A stretch of 20,000 bases of DNA from Glandiceps talaboti (taxonomy: Eukaryota; Hemichordata; Enteropneusta; Spengelidae). Within the stretch, counting starts at the first letter, position 1. Each line of letters starts with the position of its first letter. The DNA lies in assembly GCF_964340395.1 (NCBI RefSeq), contig NC_135559.1:15780531-15800530 (forward strand), in the 5' to 3' direction. Of the stretch, positions 1 to 10,534 are shown piece by piece. The notes beneath the pieces are model-generated. The model did not search any database. It saw only the letters and a program-made list of their open reading frames with translations, and was not told the DNA's origin. Position numbers and translations under genes: made by a program.

Positions 1-1376
1 GCAAAATATTAATGCTTTAAGTTAGAAAATGTGTCAGTAAGGGGGGGTTATATCCCTCTTAGATCACCATTCACCAAGAAGTAAGGCTTCAATTCACCAT
101 TCAACAGTAACTACAGATATCCATTCACGTCCACCAAATATTAATATTAATGCAATTCACCATTCACCAGTACACCTTGTGTAAATTCATCAATATAAAA
201 CATACAATTTTGTCATAGTTTGACTAGCCTCACAATATTAACATTACGTACAGTGTGTGGGTTTGGAATGTAGACCAGAGATCAATCTCTATACGTAGGG
301 TTAAAGTGTTCAAGAAAAGTTTAATAACATAACGTGACAGTAAGAGGTTAGTGCATCTGATTGTTGGTTGATCGGTTTAGTAAACGTAGCTACGTACATG
401 TAATATGTATATCGAAAATAACAACATTAGCGGACCCCCCCCCCCCCATATACACGATTTGGTGTCTTCTGTCATTCTGTTAACTGGTACCTGGTTGGCC
501 GATCGCGATAAATCCGTAATTTTTCAAGGCCATTCTTGTGAACAAAGAGAACACTGTATTTAAAGGTTGGGATCAGAGAAAGTAAACATCGATGGTATTT
601 CCATCATGACTAAGATTCGCATATTTTTTTGTTTGTGACACAGGTCATTCAAAGAGTACTGGGTCAGAAGTCGCGACTAACGTTCAGTCGAGGTTAAATT
701 CACAATTTTCATTCTCCCAAAATTATGTCATTCACGATTCACGCGTTTAATCTATAAGAATTCATAATATCATTCGCCAATAACGCAATATTCACCATTC
801 GCGTATAGAAAAGATGTGCTCATCATTCACGCGTTAAAATATTAACCATTTACACGCAAGGTATAAACCATCCCCTTATAGTCTGGGTCAAATAACCATA
901 TAGTCGTCAACAAACTTTGACCTGAACACAAACAAGAAATATGCAAATCATTGTTATCATGGAAATACCATTGCATCGAGTGGCTATATATGTTCACCAA
1001 GTACCTTTCAATCGCAGAACAAACAGACGCGAATGTCCAGTTTTCGTCATCCAACCGATAAGAGCCAGGATCGAAACTATTTGTCTAGTAGCTCAATTTG
1101 AGAAGACTTATGTGAAGTTGATAAAACACGTCTATGTATGTAATACAACAGGTCGACGTCAACATGAGCTAGAAGTACTACCCGACTGACCCATTGGAAA
1201 TACGCGTTCGCGTTCACTTTTCCTCACGTTTTTGTTCCTAAAGCTCAATTCTGGCCAGTTTCACAATAATGAATGAATGTTATTGATGCAACAAACTTTA
1301 GTTGTTTTAGATTAACTGCCTTTACCCGTTGCACATGGATGGTGCCCTACGTTACATCATACATGCGGTCATAACC
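1..1376. other. No gene recognised; ATTCACC-motif repetitive sequence
   Basis: No convincing exon was seen. Short motifs of the form ATTCACCATTCAC recur near 65-105, 150-175 and 720-830, with variants such as CATTCACGATTCACGCG. This suggests decayed copies of one simple or interspersed repeat. A C13 homopolymer lies at 435-447. The open frame at 941-1,189 has no splice context or recognisable motif and I treat it as chance. Confidence 0.4.
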
Positions 1377-1641
1377 TTAACGTGACGGTGTACACATATA
1401 AACATGTGTGTACGCGGCTGAAGTCGCGGTTGTTGGAAAAACAGATAATATCACACGTAAATTAACAGTTTTGAGAACTGATATAATGTTTGAGCGATCA
1501 ATTTCGAAGGTAATAAGAACGTTTATTCGACGCCGAAACACGTCGTAATGGATGTCAAAGGTCACGCCGCCTGTCACGAGCACGATGCACTCGTGACAGG
1601 CGCCGTATGCGAGCACGACGTGATCTTGACCGGCGCCTGTT
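1377..1641 (-). CDS. Possible CpG-rich exon, unidentified
   Basis: On the minus strand an open frame follows a good-looking splice acceptor: a T-rich tract, a CTGCTAAC branch-point-like sequence and CAG at about 1,642-1,644. It runs about 85 codons to a stop at 1,377. The first part is CpG-rich in an AT-rich setting and carries two related stretches, HVVLAYGA and CIVLVTGG, followed by GGVTFDIHYDVFRRR. Against coding: part of the frame is a perfect hairpin (1,568-1,602) and no clear donor is visible, so it would have to be a last exon. I recognise no family. It could equally be mobile-element debris. Confidence 0.25.
1568..1602. repeat. Perfect 13-bp stem hairpin
   Basis: CGCCTGTCACGAG at 1,568-1,580 is exactly reverse-complementary to 1,590-1,602, with a 9-nt loop. 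Nearby partial repeats (GGCGCCTGT, CGTCGTGCTCG) show a local ~40-bp duplication. CpG content is much higher than in the surroundings. Confidence 0.8.
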
Positions 1642-1649
1642 AGCAGATT

Positions 1650-4344
1650 CGGCCAAAAAAAAATAAGTTGAAAAAAAATACTTTAACAAAAAATATATTT
1701 TGACTTTCAATTATATATAATCCTCAAAAAAAATTCTGATTTGACGAAAAATAAAACAATATTCTCAAATAAATGAAAATGTATTTCAATTAAAATAATG
1801 TGAACATGAAATAAAAGTACATAAACGTTTAAAATTAGTTTGTAAGTACGACAAATATAAAATACACTAAAATAAAACAATAATTTTGGCCTGAACGGGT
1901 TTGACATATACTATAACCTGAGTAGCCTTACGTTTCTACAAGTTTGGTTTAAGTTAGGGATGCTTTTTTATTTCACCTTATTGACCTGACATATTTCGAC
2001 AGTGGCATGCATGTTAGATGCTTCGATATCTTGTAAGTTACAATCTCTTCTTTTATCGTTTTGTTGTTTCAGTTTTCCATCGTGTGCAGCGTGTAACCCC
2101 ATTTCATCATGCAGAGTAATTTTTAAAATAGTGAACAAACATACCTATCCATCACTTGCTTGAAGATTGAGTCAATGTTTTTGCTGGTGTTGGTATCTCT
2201 CTGTATAGGAAGGTGAACCTATGCATCCACGCTGGGGTAATTTTCCAATGTTTCCTTTGGAGCGACGGTGTGAATAGATTTGTTGCGTTGTTCTTGATTC
2301 TGTTTATAATTAAGTGCAGACACGGTACGGTAGACCATAGATGCCATAAAAACAACTGTCGTTTCACACTAAGTATTTATATACTTAGGGGCCGGCCATT
2401 TTTAACTGGCTGGGGGGGGGGGGTTCTGTGTTTGAGGTTGGTCATGAATGGTACCAATCTAACCGCCAGCTCCGATTACCAAAGCCAATATTATCCCCAA
2501 TGAAGACCGCATGTTCCATCTAAAATTGCCCCCTCCCCGCGCATGTCTTGACAAGATATAGACATAGATATAAAGTATGATATGGTCTTACTCTCATTTT
2601 GTTGATATAACATCATTTGAATTTAATTGAATATTGTTATTGAAGAACATAAATGGTTTTAATACAGTTATTTGTTTCTCTGCTAACCTGGTCTCTATCA
2701 AACATCATTTTAGGGTATCTCAGTACATAGCATAAATTCTCCTGTTACACATTACATGGCGTTGCTTCTATCCAACTTGGTATATAAACAAATTAAACAA
2801 ATATTGACAGTAAGCAACATAAGCTATCTTCATTCTTCTACACCGTGGTTTGAAAATATACAAGAATGTGGAGAATCAAGTACAACTTTCTGTGCGACGT
2901 ATTCCTACAAAATTTGCCTTATTTTCAATGTTCTATGGCTCCCATTAGTACACCATGAAGTAGTTAATTCTATAATGCGTCCACCTTTTTATCCAGAACA
3001 GGATTATAGAAGTTGATTGAGTAAACACAAAATATTAGTTCAGACATTAGTTTAAAGTGATGTGTATCCTTATAAGCAATGTCAACGGCATGTGCATGTA
3101 ATTTATCACAGAATGAAAGGTCTCATTTGCTGTAATACATAACTGCATCAGAAGTCATTTCATGGCACCAAAACGATTAAAACTCTATACTGATATCGAT
3201 CTTGATGTTTAACCCAAAGTGACACCCCCCCCCCTTGAAGTGGCGTTTTCCAAAATGATAACGTCCTACCAAAACACCATCAGCCCTAAGCTTGTTGCAA
3301 ATGACCGATTTCTTACAACTGTAAAAAGTTATTCACTGTTTGAGATTACTCGTTAAACTATGCTGTCATTTGCCATATAATAGGCGTTGTACAGTATTAA
3401 ACTCATCCGGAAGTCAGATCCAGGGGTCAATCTGTACCTGCACTTTATTTACATTTCAACTTGCATTTTTTTTGTCTCGTGAGTTATATCTCATAAAATT
3501 GTAAACAAAAAGTATATATTTTCACCTTCAGTAGAAGTTTTTTGCAGATCACTTAACGTGTAAATATCAGTAGTTAGAAAATGTATTTTTTGGGGAGAAA
3601 TATAAGCATCAGTTAGAGCTTAACAAGCCGATATCTGTAATTATAAAAGCAATGTCTACAGTATACGGTAATCGATCACTTAGTGTATTGTGTACCATAT
3701 TACAATTGTCTATCTCTAGGTCTAGTGTGCGCAGAGGGAGGGTATCACATAATTGTACACCTCAATATCTCTGACAAGCGGAGGAGGGGGTGGGTGACTA
3801 CCAGAATTCTTTAATTCAATTAAGGCTGTAAATATTTTTTGAGAGCCCCCCCCCTCCCCCGCCATAGAATCTGCCCGTACCGTAAGCATTGCTATCCAGA
3901 AGCACGTTTGTAAACATGGTCATAGAGATCGGCCTTCTTTCAATGAAAATACACAACCAAATTTGATCAGTGTATTGTATACTTTCCCTATTCAGACGAA
4001 CATTTTTCAAAACAATATGGGAGAGATGAATTGCACCAAAATTGTAATGTGTTATTTAATAACTAGTTAAACAGGCTTAAGGGCAAAAACGATTTGTAAA
4101 TCATCATACATGTTGTCATGGTGTTGAAACGCGCCCTTATAATAACGATCGCGAGCAGTTTCGATGTGTAGGCGTACGTAGTCATGAAATCATTTATGAG
4201 GTTTAATTAATGTTCAACCAATCTTTATTGGAATAACAAAATGCCATGCCTCTCTGGATTTTGAACTACACGCAAACATGATACTAAATAAAGGTTTATG
4301 GCGCTTAATTCCCGCCAAAAGTCGAACTCGTCAATTGACAAGTA
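1650..4344. other. No gene recognised; AT-rich sequence with G/C homopolymers
   Basis: 1,650-1,900 is very A/T-rich. G12 lies at 2,412-2,423, C10 at 3,225-3,234, and a C-rich run at 3,846-3,861. The open frames at 2,152-2,503 and 2,756-3,016 have no motif, composition shift or matching splice sites, so I do not call them genes. Confidence 0.4.
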
Positions 4345-4369
4345 AGGGACCGGTCAGTTTCTTCGGCCT

Positions 4370-4470
4370 GGGGGGGGGGCGGTGGATTGGTAGGGGGGGG
4401 GGTCACCCTGTTTTTGAAATTGGCAGTAGGGGGGGGGGGGTCATGCTGTTTTGAAAATTGTGGATAGGGG
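4370..4470. repeat. Left subterminal G-tract units
   Basis: Units of roughly 35-45 bp, each a run of 7-12 G followed by TCAnnCTGTTTT and an AATTG-like stretch, lie just inside the left TIR. Related units occur in the same orientation near the right end (6,139-6,225). They are tandem rather than inverted, so they are not simply part of the TIR. Confidence 0.6.
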
Positions 4471-4984
4471 GTCATTGTGTTTTAAATTGTGATGGAAGAA
4501 AAAAATCCTTTCTACAATGGCATATAGCCTTGTCTGAAATGTGGTACATGTCAATATTTGTTCTTGTCCCTGTTTCTTACATGAATTCTTTAATATTACT
4601 TATTAGTTCGAACATAACTATACATATACATATACATGTATTACCTAGCTACCACACTAGTTACAGAACATGTCATGTAAATGCTTGGCTGTTTCACAAT
4701 CAATGCGTCACTTATATTGTAGTTTGGGGCAAAAGTGAACTTGTGACTTGAAGGTTTCGTAATGGCAATTTACATAGATAGTTTATAAATGAAGTTAATC
4801 TAAATTGTTCTACTCGTCATGTTATTGACACTACAAATCACCACATCTCATCAGATTCCAGTTTCTATTATACACTAGGTAAGACCACCTAAAGTTCTCT
4901 AACATACCGGTGACTTTATTATACATATATCAATGCCCCTATACTACGTAATGTTACATGTCTATTTTATGTGATATAGGAAAC

Positions 4985-6020
4985 TCATTTAAAACGTACA
5001 TTTAAGTTAGCTTTTCGAAGCTTGGAAATATTACCTCAAAGGTTATGAATAACCTAAACATTGCCTTAGTATCTCAAGCAAAAAACTCCATATCTGCCAG
5101 GGGGAAAACCCCAAGGACTTCCTCACCCCCAGAGGTCACTCATGCATTCAACAATCAGATGAACCAACAACATTTTTACTGTCATAATGGTATTAAACTT
5201 TTTCTTAAATATTTTCACCCTATTCTAATTTGAGATGATATTGTCCTTTCAAGATGTGAAATGTTTGCCAAGATAGTCTAAAATTGCCTTAATCTCCAAA
5301 TCTCCCCTACCAATGATACTACCATTAGATGTGCTGACCTACATGTACATGTATATAATGATGCCATTTAACTTTTTAAGAACATATTTCAACCCTTAGT
5401 GTAAGTTATAAAGAATAGTTTCTGATACTTGCTGTCTTGTAAAGCATGGATTAAGTTATTGCTTGAAGGGTAAATATTGGCTATAAGAGTAAAAATCCGC
5501 ATGAGGTGGACATATCCCAGTCTCAAGCTCTTCCCCTCTTACTGTCAAGATGCTATCAAAGTATATTTCAAAAGTATTTCAACGCTATGTAGTTGTTTTT
5601 TACATGTTGGTGTTGTCTTGTAAGGCTTGGAAATTATTGACTGAAAGGGACTTTTCAGGGAAAAAACCTCCAGGGCTTCTAGGGGGAGACCCCATGAGGT
5701 GTACACATCCCAGTCTCAAGATCTCTCCCCTACCTCTTACTGTCAAGATCCTATCAAACTATATTTCAAAAATATTTCAACCTTATGTAGTTGCTTTTTA
5801 CATGTTGGTGCTGTCTTGTAAAGCTTGGAAATGATTTTCTAAAAATGTCTGAATAGTCTCAAAATTGACTTTTCAGAGTTAAAAACCTCCTGGGCTTCTA
5901 GGGGGAGACCCCCTAGGACCCCCATGACAGCTGTACATATTCCCTTCTCAAGCTTTCCCCCTACCTTTCACTGTCAAGATGCTATTAAACTCCTTTTCAA
6001 ATATATTTACCCTGTGTAGT
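4985..6020. repeat. Internal ~200-bp tandem satellite, about five diverged copies
   Basis: The landmark CTGTCAAGATGCTATCAAA appears near 5,542, 5,740 and 5,971, with weaker copies near 5,179 and 5,357. Spacing varies from about 180 to 230 bp. Other shared landmarks are GTCTTGTAAAGCTTGGAAAT and GGCTTCTAGGGGGAGACCCC. Copies near 5,550-5,850 are the most alike and those to the left are more decayed. The open frame at 5,550-5,834 is the satellite read through, not a gene. Confidence 0.75.
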
Positions 6021-6138
6021 CAATAATTATAATTATGATAGTGCTAACCCGGGATCTTATAAAGTAGATGCAAGACAGTCAATCAGTCCACACTGAGTCA
6101 CGATCAAAAAATACCTGTCACTCATGCGAATATCATAT

Positions 6139-6225
6139 ATGGGGGGGGGGGGGTCATCATGTTTTAGAATTAAGTGATAGGGGGGGTCAGCCTGTTTTGG
6201 GTTTTACAGATAGGGGGGGTCAGTG
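6139..6225. repeat. Right subterminal G-tract units
   Basis: Three successive G7-G12 runs, each followed by TCAnnnTGTTTT or TCAGTGACTTTTT, spaced about 35-40 bp. They match the left-end units of the same element in the same orientation. Confidence 0.6.
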
Positions 6226-6296
6226 ACTTTTTGTCGGCCAGATTTAAGAATCCACCGCCCCCCCCCCCCCCAGGCTGGAGAAACTGACCGGTCCCT

Positions 6297-6578
6297 AACC
6301 AGGACCGTTAATGATAAGTCAGGACCGCCAATTAATAAGTCGACGATGTCAACTAACAAGTCAATTTGTACGAACGTTATTTCATTTTTGGCAATCGATA
6401 ATTCAGTCAAGTCAGTTGGCAGTCCTTTGTGTGCAGTTGAATCAAAGAATGCGTTGAAGTCTGCACAAAGCACCCCAGCACACTTGGAAGTGAATACACG
6501 CCAACTGAGATTACTTTTGTCAGACCACATTCGGATACCATGATACCAATACTTAGATGCTAGGTATGCTCTTGGCAA
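6297..6578 (-). other. Orphan open frame with 21-bp periodicity, cut by the transposon
   Basis: A minus-strand frame is open for about 95 codons outside the transposon and then runs into its right TIR, so its last ~30 residues are element sequence. The part next to the element has a 21-bp period (AATAAGTC-type units near 6,312, 6,333 and 6,354), giving seven-residue repeats such as DLLVDIV and DLLIGGP. The upstream part reads RMWSDKSNLSWRVF and CADFNAFFDSTAH. No family was recognised. The plus strand is also open here, which weakens any coding claim. A related stretch flanks the left TIR at about 4,319-4,342, so the element probably landed inside this repeat. Confidence 0.3.
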
Positions 6579-6599
6579 GTTATACGACCTAGGTCATGA

Positions 6600-7880
6600 A
6601 CCGGCAGAAGCATTATACTCGAGTCTTATATGCAGTTATGGATGATTTAAAATTTATACGTTCACACGTCTTTGACAGTTTAGGCATTTTGTGGAATGAC
6701 ATTGAAAATTAAAACAGGGAAAATGGCTCCATTCAACGAATATTAAACTTCTGGCTGGGCGATCGAGATGTGTTTTTTGTGTCTGTTCTGTTTTGCAGAT
6801 GATGAAATAAAATAGCCATGGCGAGACGAAGCCACATCTTTCAGGGGGTGTACACTTATAACTTAGGGGGATTCTCCTGTATTTTTGGTGACCCTGCAAC
6901 AAAATAGATAAAATAAGTAGCTTCCCATCCCCTAACCAGATTTAAACTGAATGCCTTCTGTAAGGGTGGTCTTGCAATTTCATGATTTATGCAAGCAATT
7001 TAGCTCTACATGTGATTTTTTTCAAGTCCCAGTGAAAGTTAATTACCCCCGGTAGTTATCAAAAATGTTGTTCAAATGCCCGCTTCCTATTCTCAACACA
7101 TGAAAGCTTGCCATCCTCAACTTCATTCGGCCTTCGTGATCCACTACATACCCGGAATATGTACACCTGTTTCCACGGCAAATAATAATCGAAATTCAAC
7201 CCTCATAACATTGCTAAAATAAAATAACGTGGTTTTTCATTTTTGTTTTCAAATTCGTTTAATCTGCTTCTTAATGTACAATTTAAGATTTACTTATAGA
7301 AATCTTCAAGACTTGCATTGGTGGTGGTTACCTCGGACGTTCATTCTCGCAAGCCAGCAGAGTACATATTTCTGACTAGAACCTTTTGGACGGTGCCGTA
7401 AAGAGGACTCTGGTTTACGACGATGCTCGATTTTACCATCGGGATTAACTTACAATTTATATAAATCTCCTGAAGATATATTGTTTCAAAATTACGAATG
7501 GTCGCTCTCAAACCCCTAGAAAGATATAGGGTAGTCCCGTATTTACACAACCACACGTGTCACAATAAATCAGCGACAAATACTACATATATGACATTCA
7601 CATTAAGGAGACTTGGGTCGACTCTAGTCCGACTTAAGTTGTCGAACTGAGTGACTGTATTGGAGCCTCGTTCAGATTGGATTTATTTGTGAAATATAAC
7701 GTGTCTTAGACCCGACTTAAATCACGACCTACATCGATGAGCAATGCTTCTTTAAGAAGTACACTGGGACCAGCGTCGACCTAAATGCGTTCACACTCCG
7801 TCGTGCCCAACTTTAAACTGGGATTAATCTCGCATTTTTTTGTAAGTTGTCCAGTCCCTGAACCCCTGACAAACCCATTC
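6600..7880. other. No confident gene; a small Kozak ORF and weak exon signals
   Basis: On the plus strand, 6,818-6,907 is a 29-codon ORF with a strong start context (GCCATGG) beginning MARRSHIFQGVY. It is 20 nt after a good acceptor-like tract (TGTTCTGTTTTGCAG), but three stops lie between. On the minus strand, CTTTCTAG at about 7,519 is followed by an open frame and a GTAAGT donor at about 7,450, giving a possible ~60-nt exon. Neither is supported by a paralogue or motif. 7,600-7,850 has a ggGTCGACTCTAGTCC-type sequence that looks like degenerate transposon DNA, with no clean ends. Confidence 0.3.
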
Positions 7881-7989
7881 AATACAATGTGAATATCATC
7901 CCTGTCCGTGAGTGTTCAACTACTTGTGTTTTCATGCACACATCATGGTATAAGTTAGGTGATTGGCTACATTTTGAAAAAACTACTTG

Positions 7990-8176
7990 TATCTTTATAA
8001 TTGTTGTTGTTTCCTTACAAACAAATTTTGCCGACATCTTGTATATTTTTTTGTGTCACAATGATGTTCGTGTTGCGTACAACAATGCTTTTAGAATATT
8101 GCTTGGCTTAACTACGTTTGTACATAGTTATACTATGAGTATGACATTCGAGAGCAAACAGCGCCCTCTACGCTAG
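7990..8176 (+). pseudogene. LINE reverse-transcriptase C-terminal fragment (degenerate)
   Basis: The frame reads RVAYNNAFRILLGL at about 8,070-8,111. This matches the RVAYNNAFRxLxGLP motif that I associate with the region after the RT domain in many invertebrate non-LTR retrotransposons. The preceding FADILYIFLC is compatible with the FxxYCTxLYxxxLW stretch usually found before it. The sequence then departs from the family: no PRxxSA follows, and a stop comes at 8,174-8,176. The core RT with its YxDD motif is absent, so this is at most a short 5'-truncated relic. The call rests on one motif. Confidence 0.5.
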
Positions 8177-8179
8177 AAA

Positions 8180-8600
8180 ATTTATTTTAGACCCAAGGAG
8201 AGTAAACATATTTTAATCACAGCATCTTTATCTGATTTGTTGATCTTTAACAGTAAATTTTGGAAAAGATTTTTGATGGATTGTTTTTAACTATGTACTG
8301 TAAATTAGTCTTTGTGTGTGTGTGGGGGGGGGGGTGTGTATTTTTTGTGCAATCTTTAGTGAGTTGGTTCTCGAAATAAATCATTAGTAAATTATAACAT
8401 ACAGAACGTTATACCATGCACAAGCCAAGATATTGTCTTTGAAAGAAAATATGGATTGTATACCCTGGTCATTCTACGTCATGACAACCTGTGTCTACGT
8501 CACAGATTCTGCGATGCTCGAAGTATGGGTCAAAACATTCCAAATTGGCATTATTTTCCCCATTTTTCATTATGCTTGAGAAGATATAATTATGTTATAC
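8180..8600. other. No gene recognised; (GT)n/G-run
   Basis: AT-rich sequence with a TGTGTGTGTG run followed by G10 and TGTGT at about 8,313-8,339. The open frame at 8,456-8,650 runs into the hairpin at 8,612 and is not considered coding. Confidence 0.5.
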
Positions 8601-8611
8601 ATGTACTTCAT

Positions 8612-8737
8612 TATTTTTCTTCATTCAGCCAGAAAATACTCGTGACCTAAGGGTTTGTCATTACATGCCTAGCGACTCGTAGCGACAAGACTCCTTAGGT
8701 CACTCGTATTTTCCCAGGCTGAATGAAGAAAATGTTG
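8612..8737. repeat. Long imperfect hairpin, probable palindromic mini-element
   Basis: The left arm at 8,612-8,652 pairs with 8,693-8,737; cores are CTTCATTCAGCC, GAAAATAC and GTGACCTAAGG. The 40-nt loop carries TAGCGAC twice. Weaker complementarity extends outward to about 8,583 and 8,770. The short symmetrical structure and lack of coding suggest a foldback MITE. Confidence 0.75.
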
Positions 8738-8978
8738 AAAAATATGTAATTGTCTATGATTATAACAATCGAAAATATGTTTAATGACTAGCCAAAATAC
8801 TACGAGAAGACTGTCTCTACCAAATAGAGAAAACAGTACTACTGAGAAAGATGGGGATTGTTACACTTTACAAAATAATGTTATGTTTATTAACTTAATT
8901 TCTTTCATCGAAATGTACATACTTGTCATTTTATATCCGGTGAAATTAACATTCAAATATTCAATATCCATATATAAC

Positions 8979-9335
8979 TAAAGTGGCCATATGGATGAGG
9001 ATTGGGTATTTATTTTAGATTTTTAATTTATAAAACAATTTTATCATGACTTCCTTCCTACTTGAAAAATCACCGTGAAAACCATATCCCAAGTCCTTTT
9101 TTGTTACTCCATGAATTGCAAATATTAATGACTGTGTAAAATCTTGTACGTACAGTAACAAAACAAAATTTGTTCATGTTGTTTTAGCTTTTCGCAATAT
9201 ATTGAGTTACAAACACAGACTTGGTCAATGTTGTTTCACATTTATTTTTCAAGTAGGAAGCCATGATAAAATATGGTTTTTAAATTAAAAATCTAAAATA
9301 AATACCCAAATCTTTATCAATATATGACCACTTTA
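8979..9335. mobile_element. MITE with long TIRs and TA target duplication (357 bp)
   Basis: The left end TA-AAGTGGCCATAT and right end ATATGACCACTT-TA are inverted. Complementarity continues for about 100 bp through GGGTATTTATTTTAGATTTTTAA and TCCTACTTGAAAAAT, with small indels. TA borders both ends, as in Tc1/mariner-type elements. It is non-coding, and assignment to mariner is inferred only from the TA duplication. Confidence 0.8.
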
Positions 9336-10059
9336 ATAAACAGTAATACTTATCTACATGCAACAATAACATATCAGTAACTTCTGTAATAAACCTTACT
9401 TTTAAACTCTAACTCTTAAGAGAAACAGAAAATGAAAAATCAAACTTATCTTCATAGATCGTTTAAACACAATAATAAAATATCATAGATTCGTCGGTCC
9501 GGGAATGAAACTTCGACTCTGTCAATATACCACGAGATAAGTAACATCTTGATAGTAAATACATATGTAAAATCAGGGCGCAATCAATGACGTTTTTTGC
9601 TTTCCGCAACATTGACCTATCAGTGGATATACATCGGGATATGAAAACAAAACTATAAATAAAATATGATTTTATTTCAAGACCATTCTATTGTAAAATT
9701 CTTTCATATCAGTCAGGCCTAATACGCCCGTTTCCCTTTAAATTGGAGAGCAACTATTAATAAATGTGGTAAAAACGATAAATCATTGAACACTGTACAA
9801 GAATCGTCAAATATAGGGGTTCAAGCTAGGAATTTTCTATATTTGGGAGGACCATTTGACAACTTGATTAGAGGGGCACCATGTAAAGATAAATGTATAC
9901 AAATTCACTAGATTTTACGATTTTTTTCAAACGTCAAATACTTAATGAAATGTCTTATATAGTAACGATCGTTCTTTTAAACGAACATTCTTGCATAATT
10001 ATACCATTCGCAACGTCTTCAATTAATATAGTTCCATTTCTCTAATTGTGTGATGCATG
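9336..10059. other. Intergenic or 3' region of gene 2; no gene recognised
   Basis: AT-rich. Contains TAATACGCCCGTTTCCCTTTAA at about 9,719, which resembles repeat-element ends; a related GTGTAATACGCCTTTAA lies at about 10,246. On the minus strand an AATAAA at 9,671-9,676 lies about 385 nt beyond the candidate gene 2 stop and could be its poly(A) signal. Confidence 0.4.
9671..9676 (-). terminator. Candidate poly(A) signal for gene 2
   Basis: AATAAA on the minus strand, about 385 nt past the proposed stop at 10,060-10,062. The hexamer is common by chance in AT-rich DNA, so it has support only if the gene model holds. Confidence 0.25.
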
Positions 10060-10149
10060 TTAACTATATTCAGATTCCAGGCCAATTAAAATGGCGCCCT
10101 CTCGAGTCGGTATCATCTTCATACATCCAAGTCCTGTACCGTTATATAT
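10060..10149 (-). CDS. Gene 2, candidate last exon
   Basis: The acceptor is excellent: a pyrimidine-rich tract ending TTTCTTTTCCAG, with the AG at 10,150-10,151. A 29-codon frame in phase 0 follows and ends with TAA. The peptide starts IYNGTGLGCMKMIPTREG and ends GLESEYS. The other two frames close within a few codons. It carries an N-glycosylation sequon (NGT) and a lone cysteine. Internal GC is higher than in the flanks. The alternating hydrophobic pattern suggests beta-strands. Phase 0 matches the donor of the proposed upstream exon at 10,535. Family unknown. Confidence 0.5.
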   Translation of the reverse strand: MYNGTGLGCMKMIPTREGAILIGLESEYS

Positions 10150-10534
10150 CTGGAAAAGAAATTACTACCATATTAACTTTTAAAAAGACAAAATACACAT
10201 GCTTCCAATTAGTAAGTTTCGTGTATGTTCAGAATTGTTTATGATAGTGTAATACGCCTTTAACAATGTAATCTAAAACAGATTGAGAACTTTGAAAATG
10301 AATTTTGGTATGTTGTTTAAAATAAGTCTAAACCTATTGTGGCGCTTGTAAACTGTTTGACAGTACACCAAATCATCTTTACCGATGATTTCAAATCCAC
10401 AACAAAAATTGCAAATGAACCAAACTTTGTAAGCAAAGAATAAGAACAATGACGGATTGCTTCAAATTCATTGACATTTCATGATAATAGTCATCTATAG
10501 AATAAAGTCTACTACTACGCACCTGATTTCGTAC

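Larger units (their letters stand above)
4345..6296. mobile_element. Non-autonomous DNA transposon with G-rich TIRs (about 1.95 kb)
   Basis: Terminal inverted repeats of about 45 bp begin with AGGGACCGGTCAGTTTCT at 4,345 and end with its reverse complement at 6,296. Each arm continues into a CCTGG(G)n CGGTGGATT block; the G run is 10 on the left and 14 on the right. TAA is found at both edges (4,343-4,345 and 6,296-6,298), as expected for a 3-bp target duplication. A TWA-type 3-bp duplication is known for PIF/Harbinger-like elements, but no transposase is present, so the superfamily is an inference. Inside are subterminal G-rich units and a ~200-bp tandem satellite. No open frame inside looks like a real protein. 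Confidence 0.75.

Noticed and set aside
5550-5834. 94-codon frame with an internal repeat (FYMLVLSCKAWK twice)
   Set aside because: The repeat is the ~200-bp satellite inside the TIR element; the frame is open by chance across two copies.
6223-6543. Plus-strand 106-codon frame overlapping the minus-strand orphan frame
   Set aside because: Its start is inside the transposon TIR and poly-C tract. Only one strand could be real, and neither has a recognisable domain.
7341-7556. Minus-strand 71-codon frame with CTTTCTAG acceptor and GTAAGT donor
   Set aside because: The splice-bounded part is only ~60 nt, no paralogue or motif supports it, and no neighbouring exon was found.
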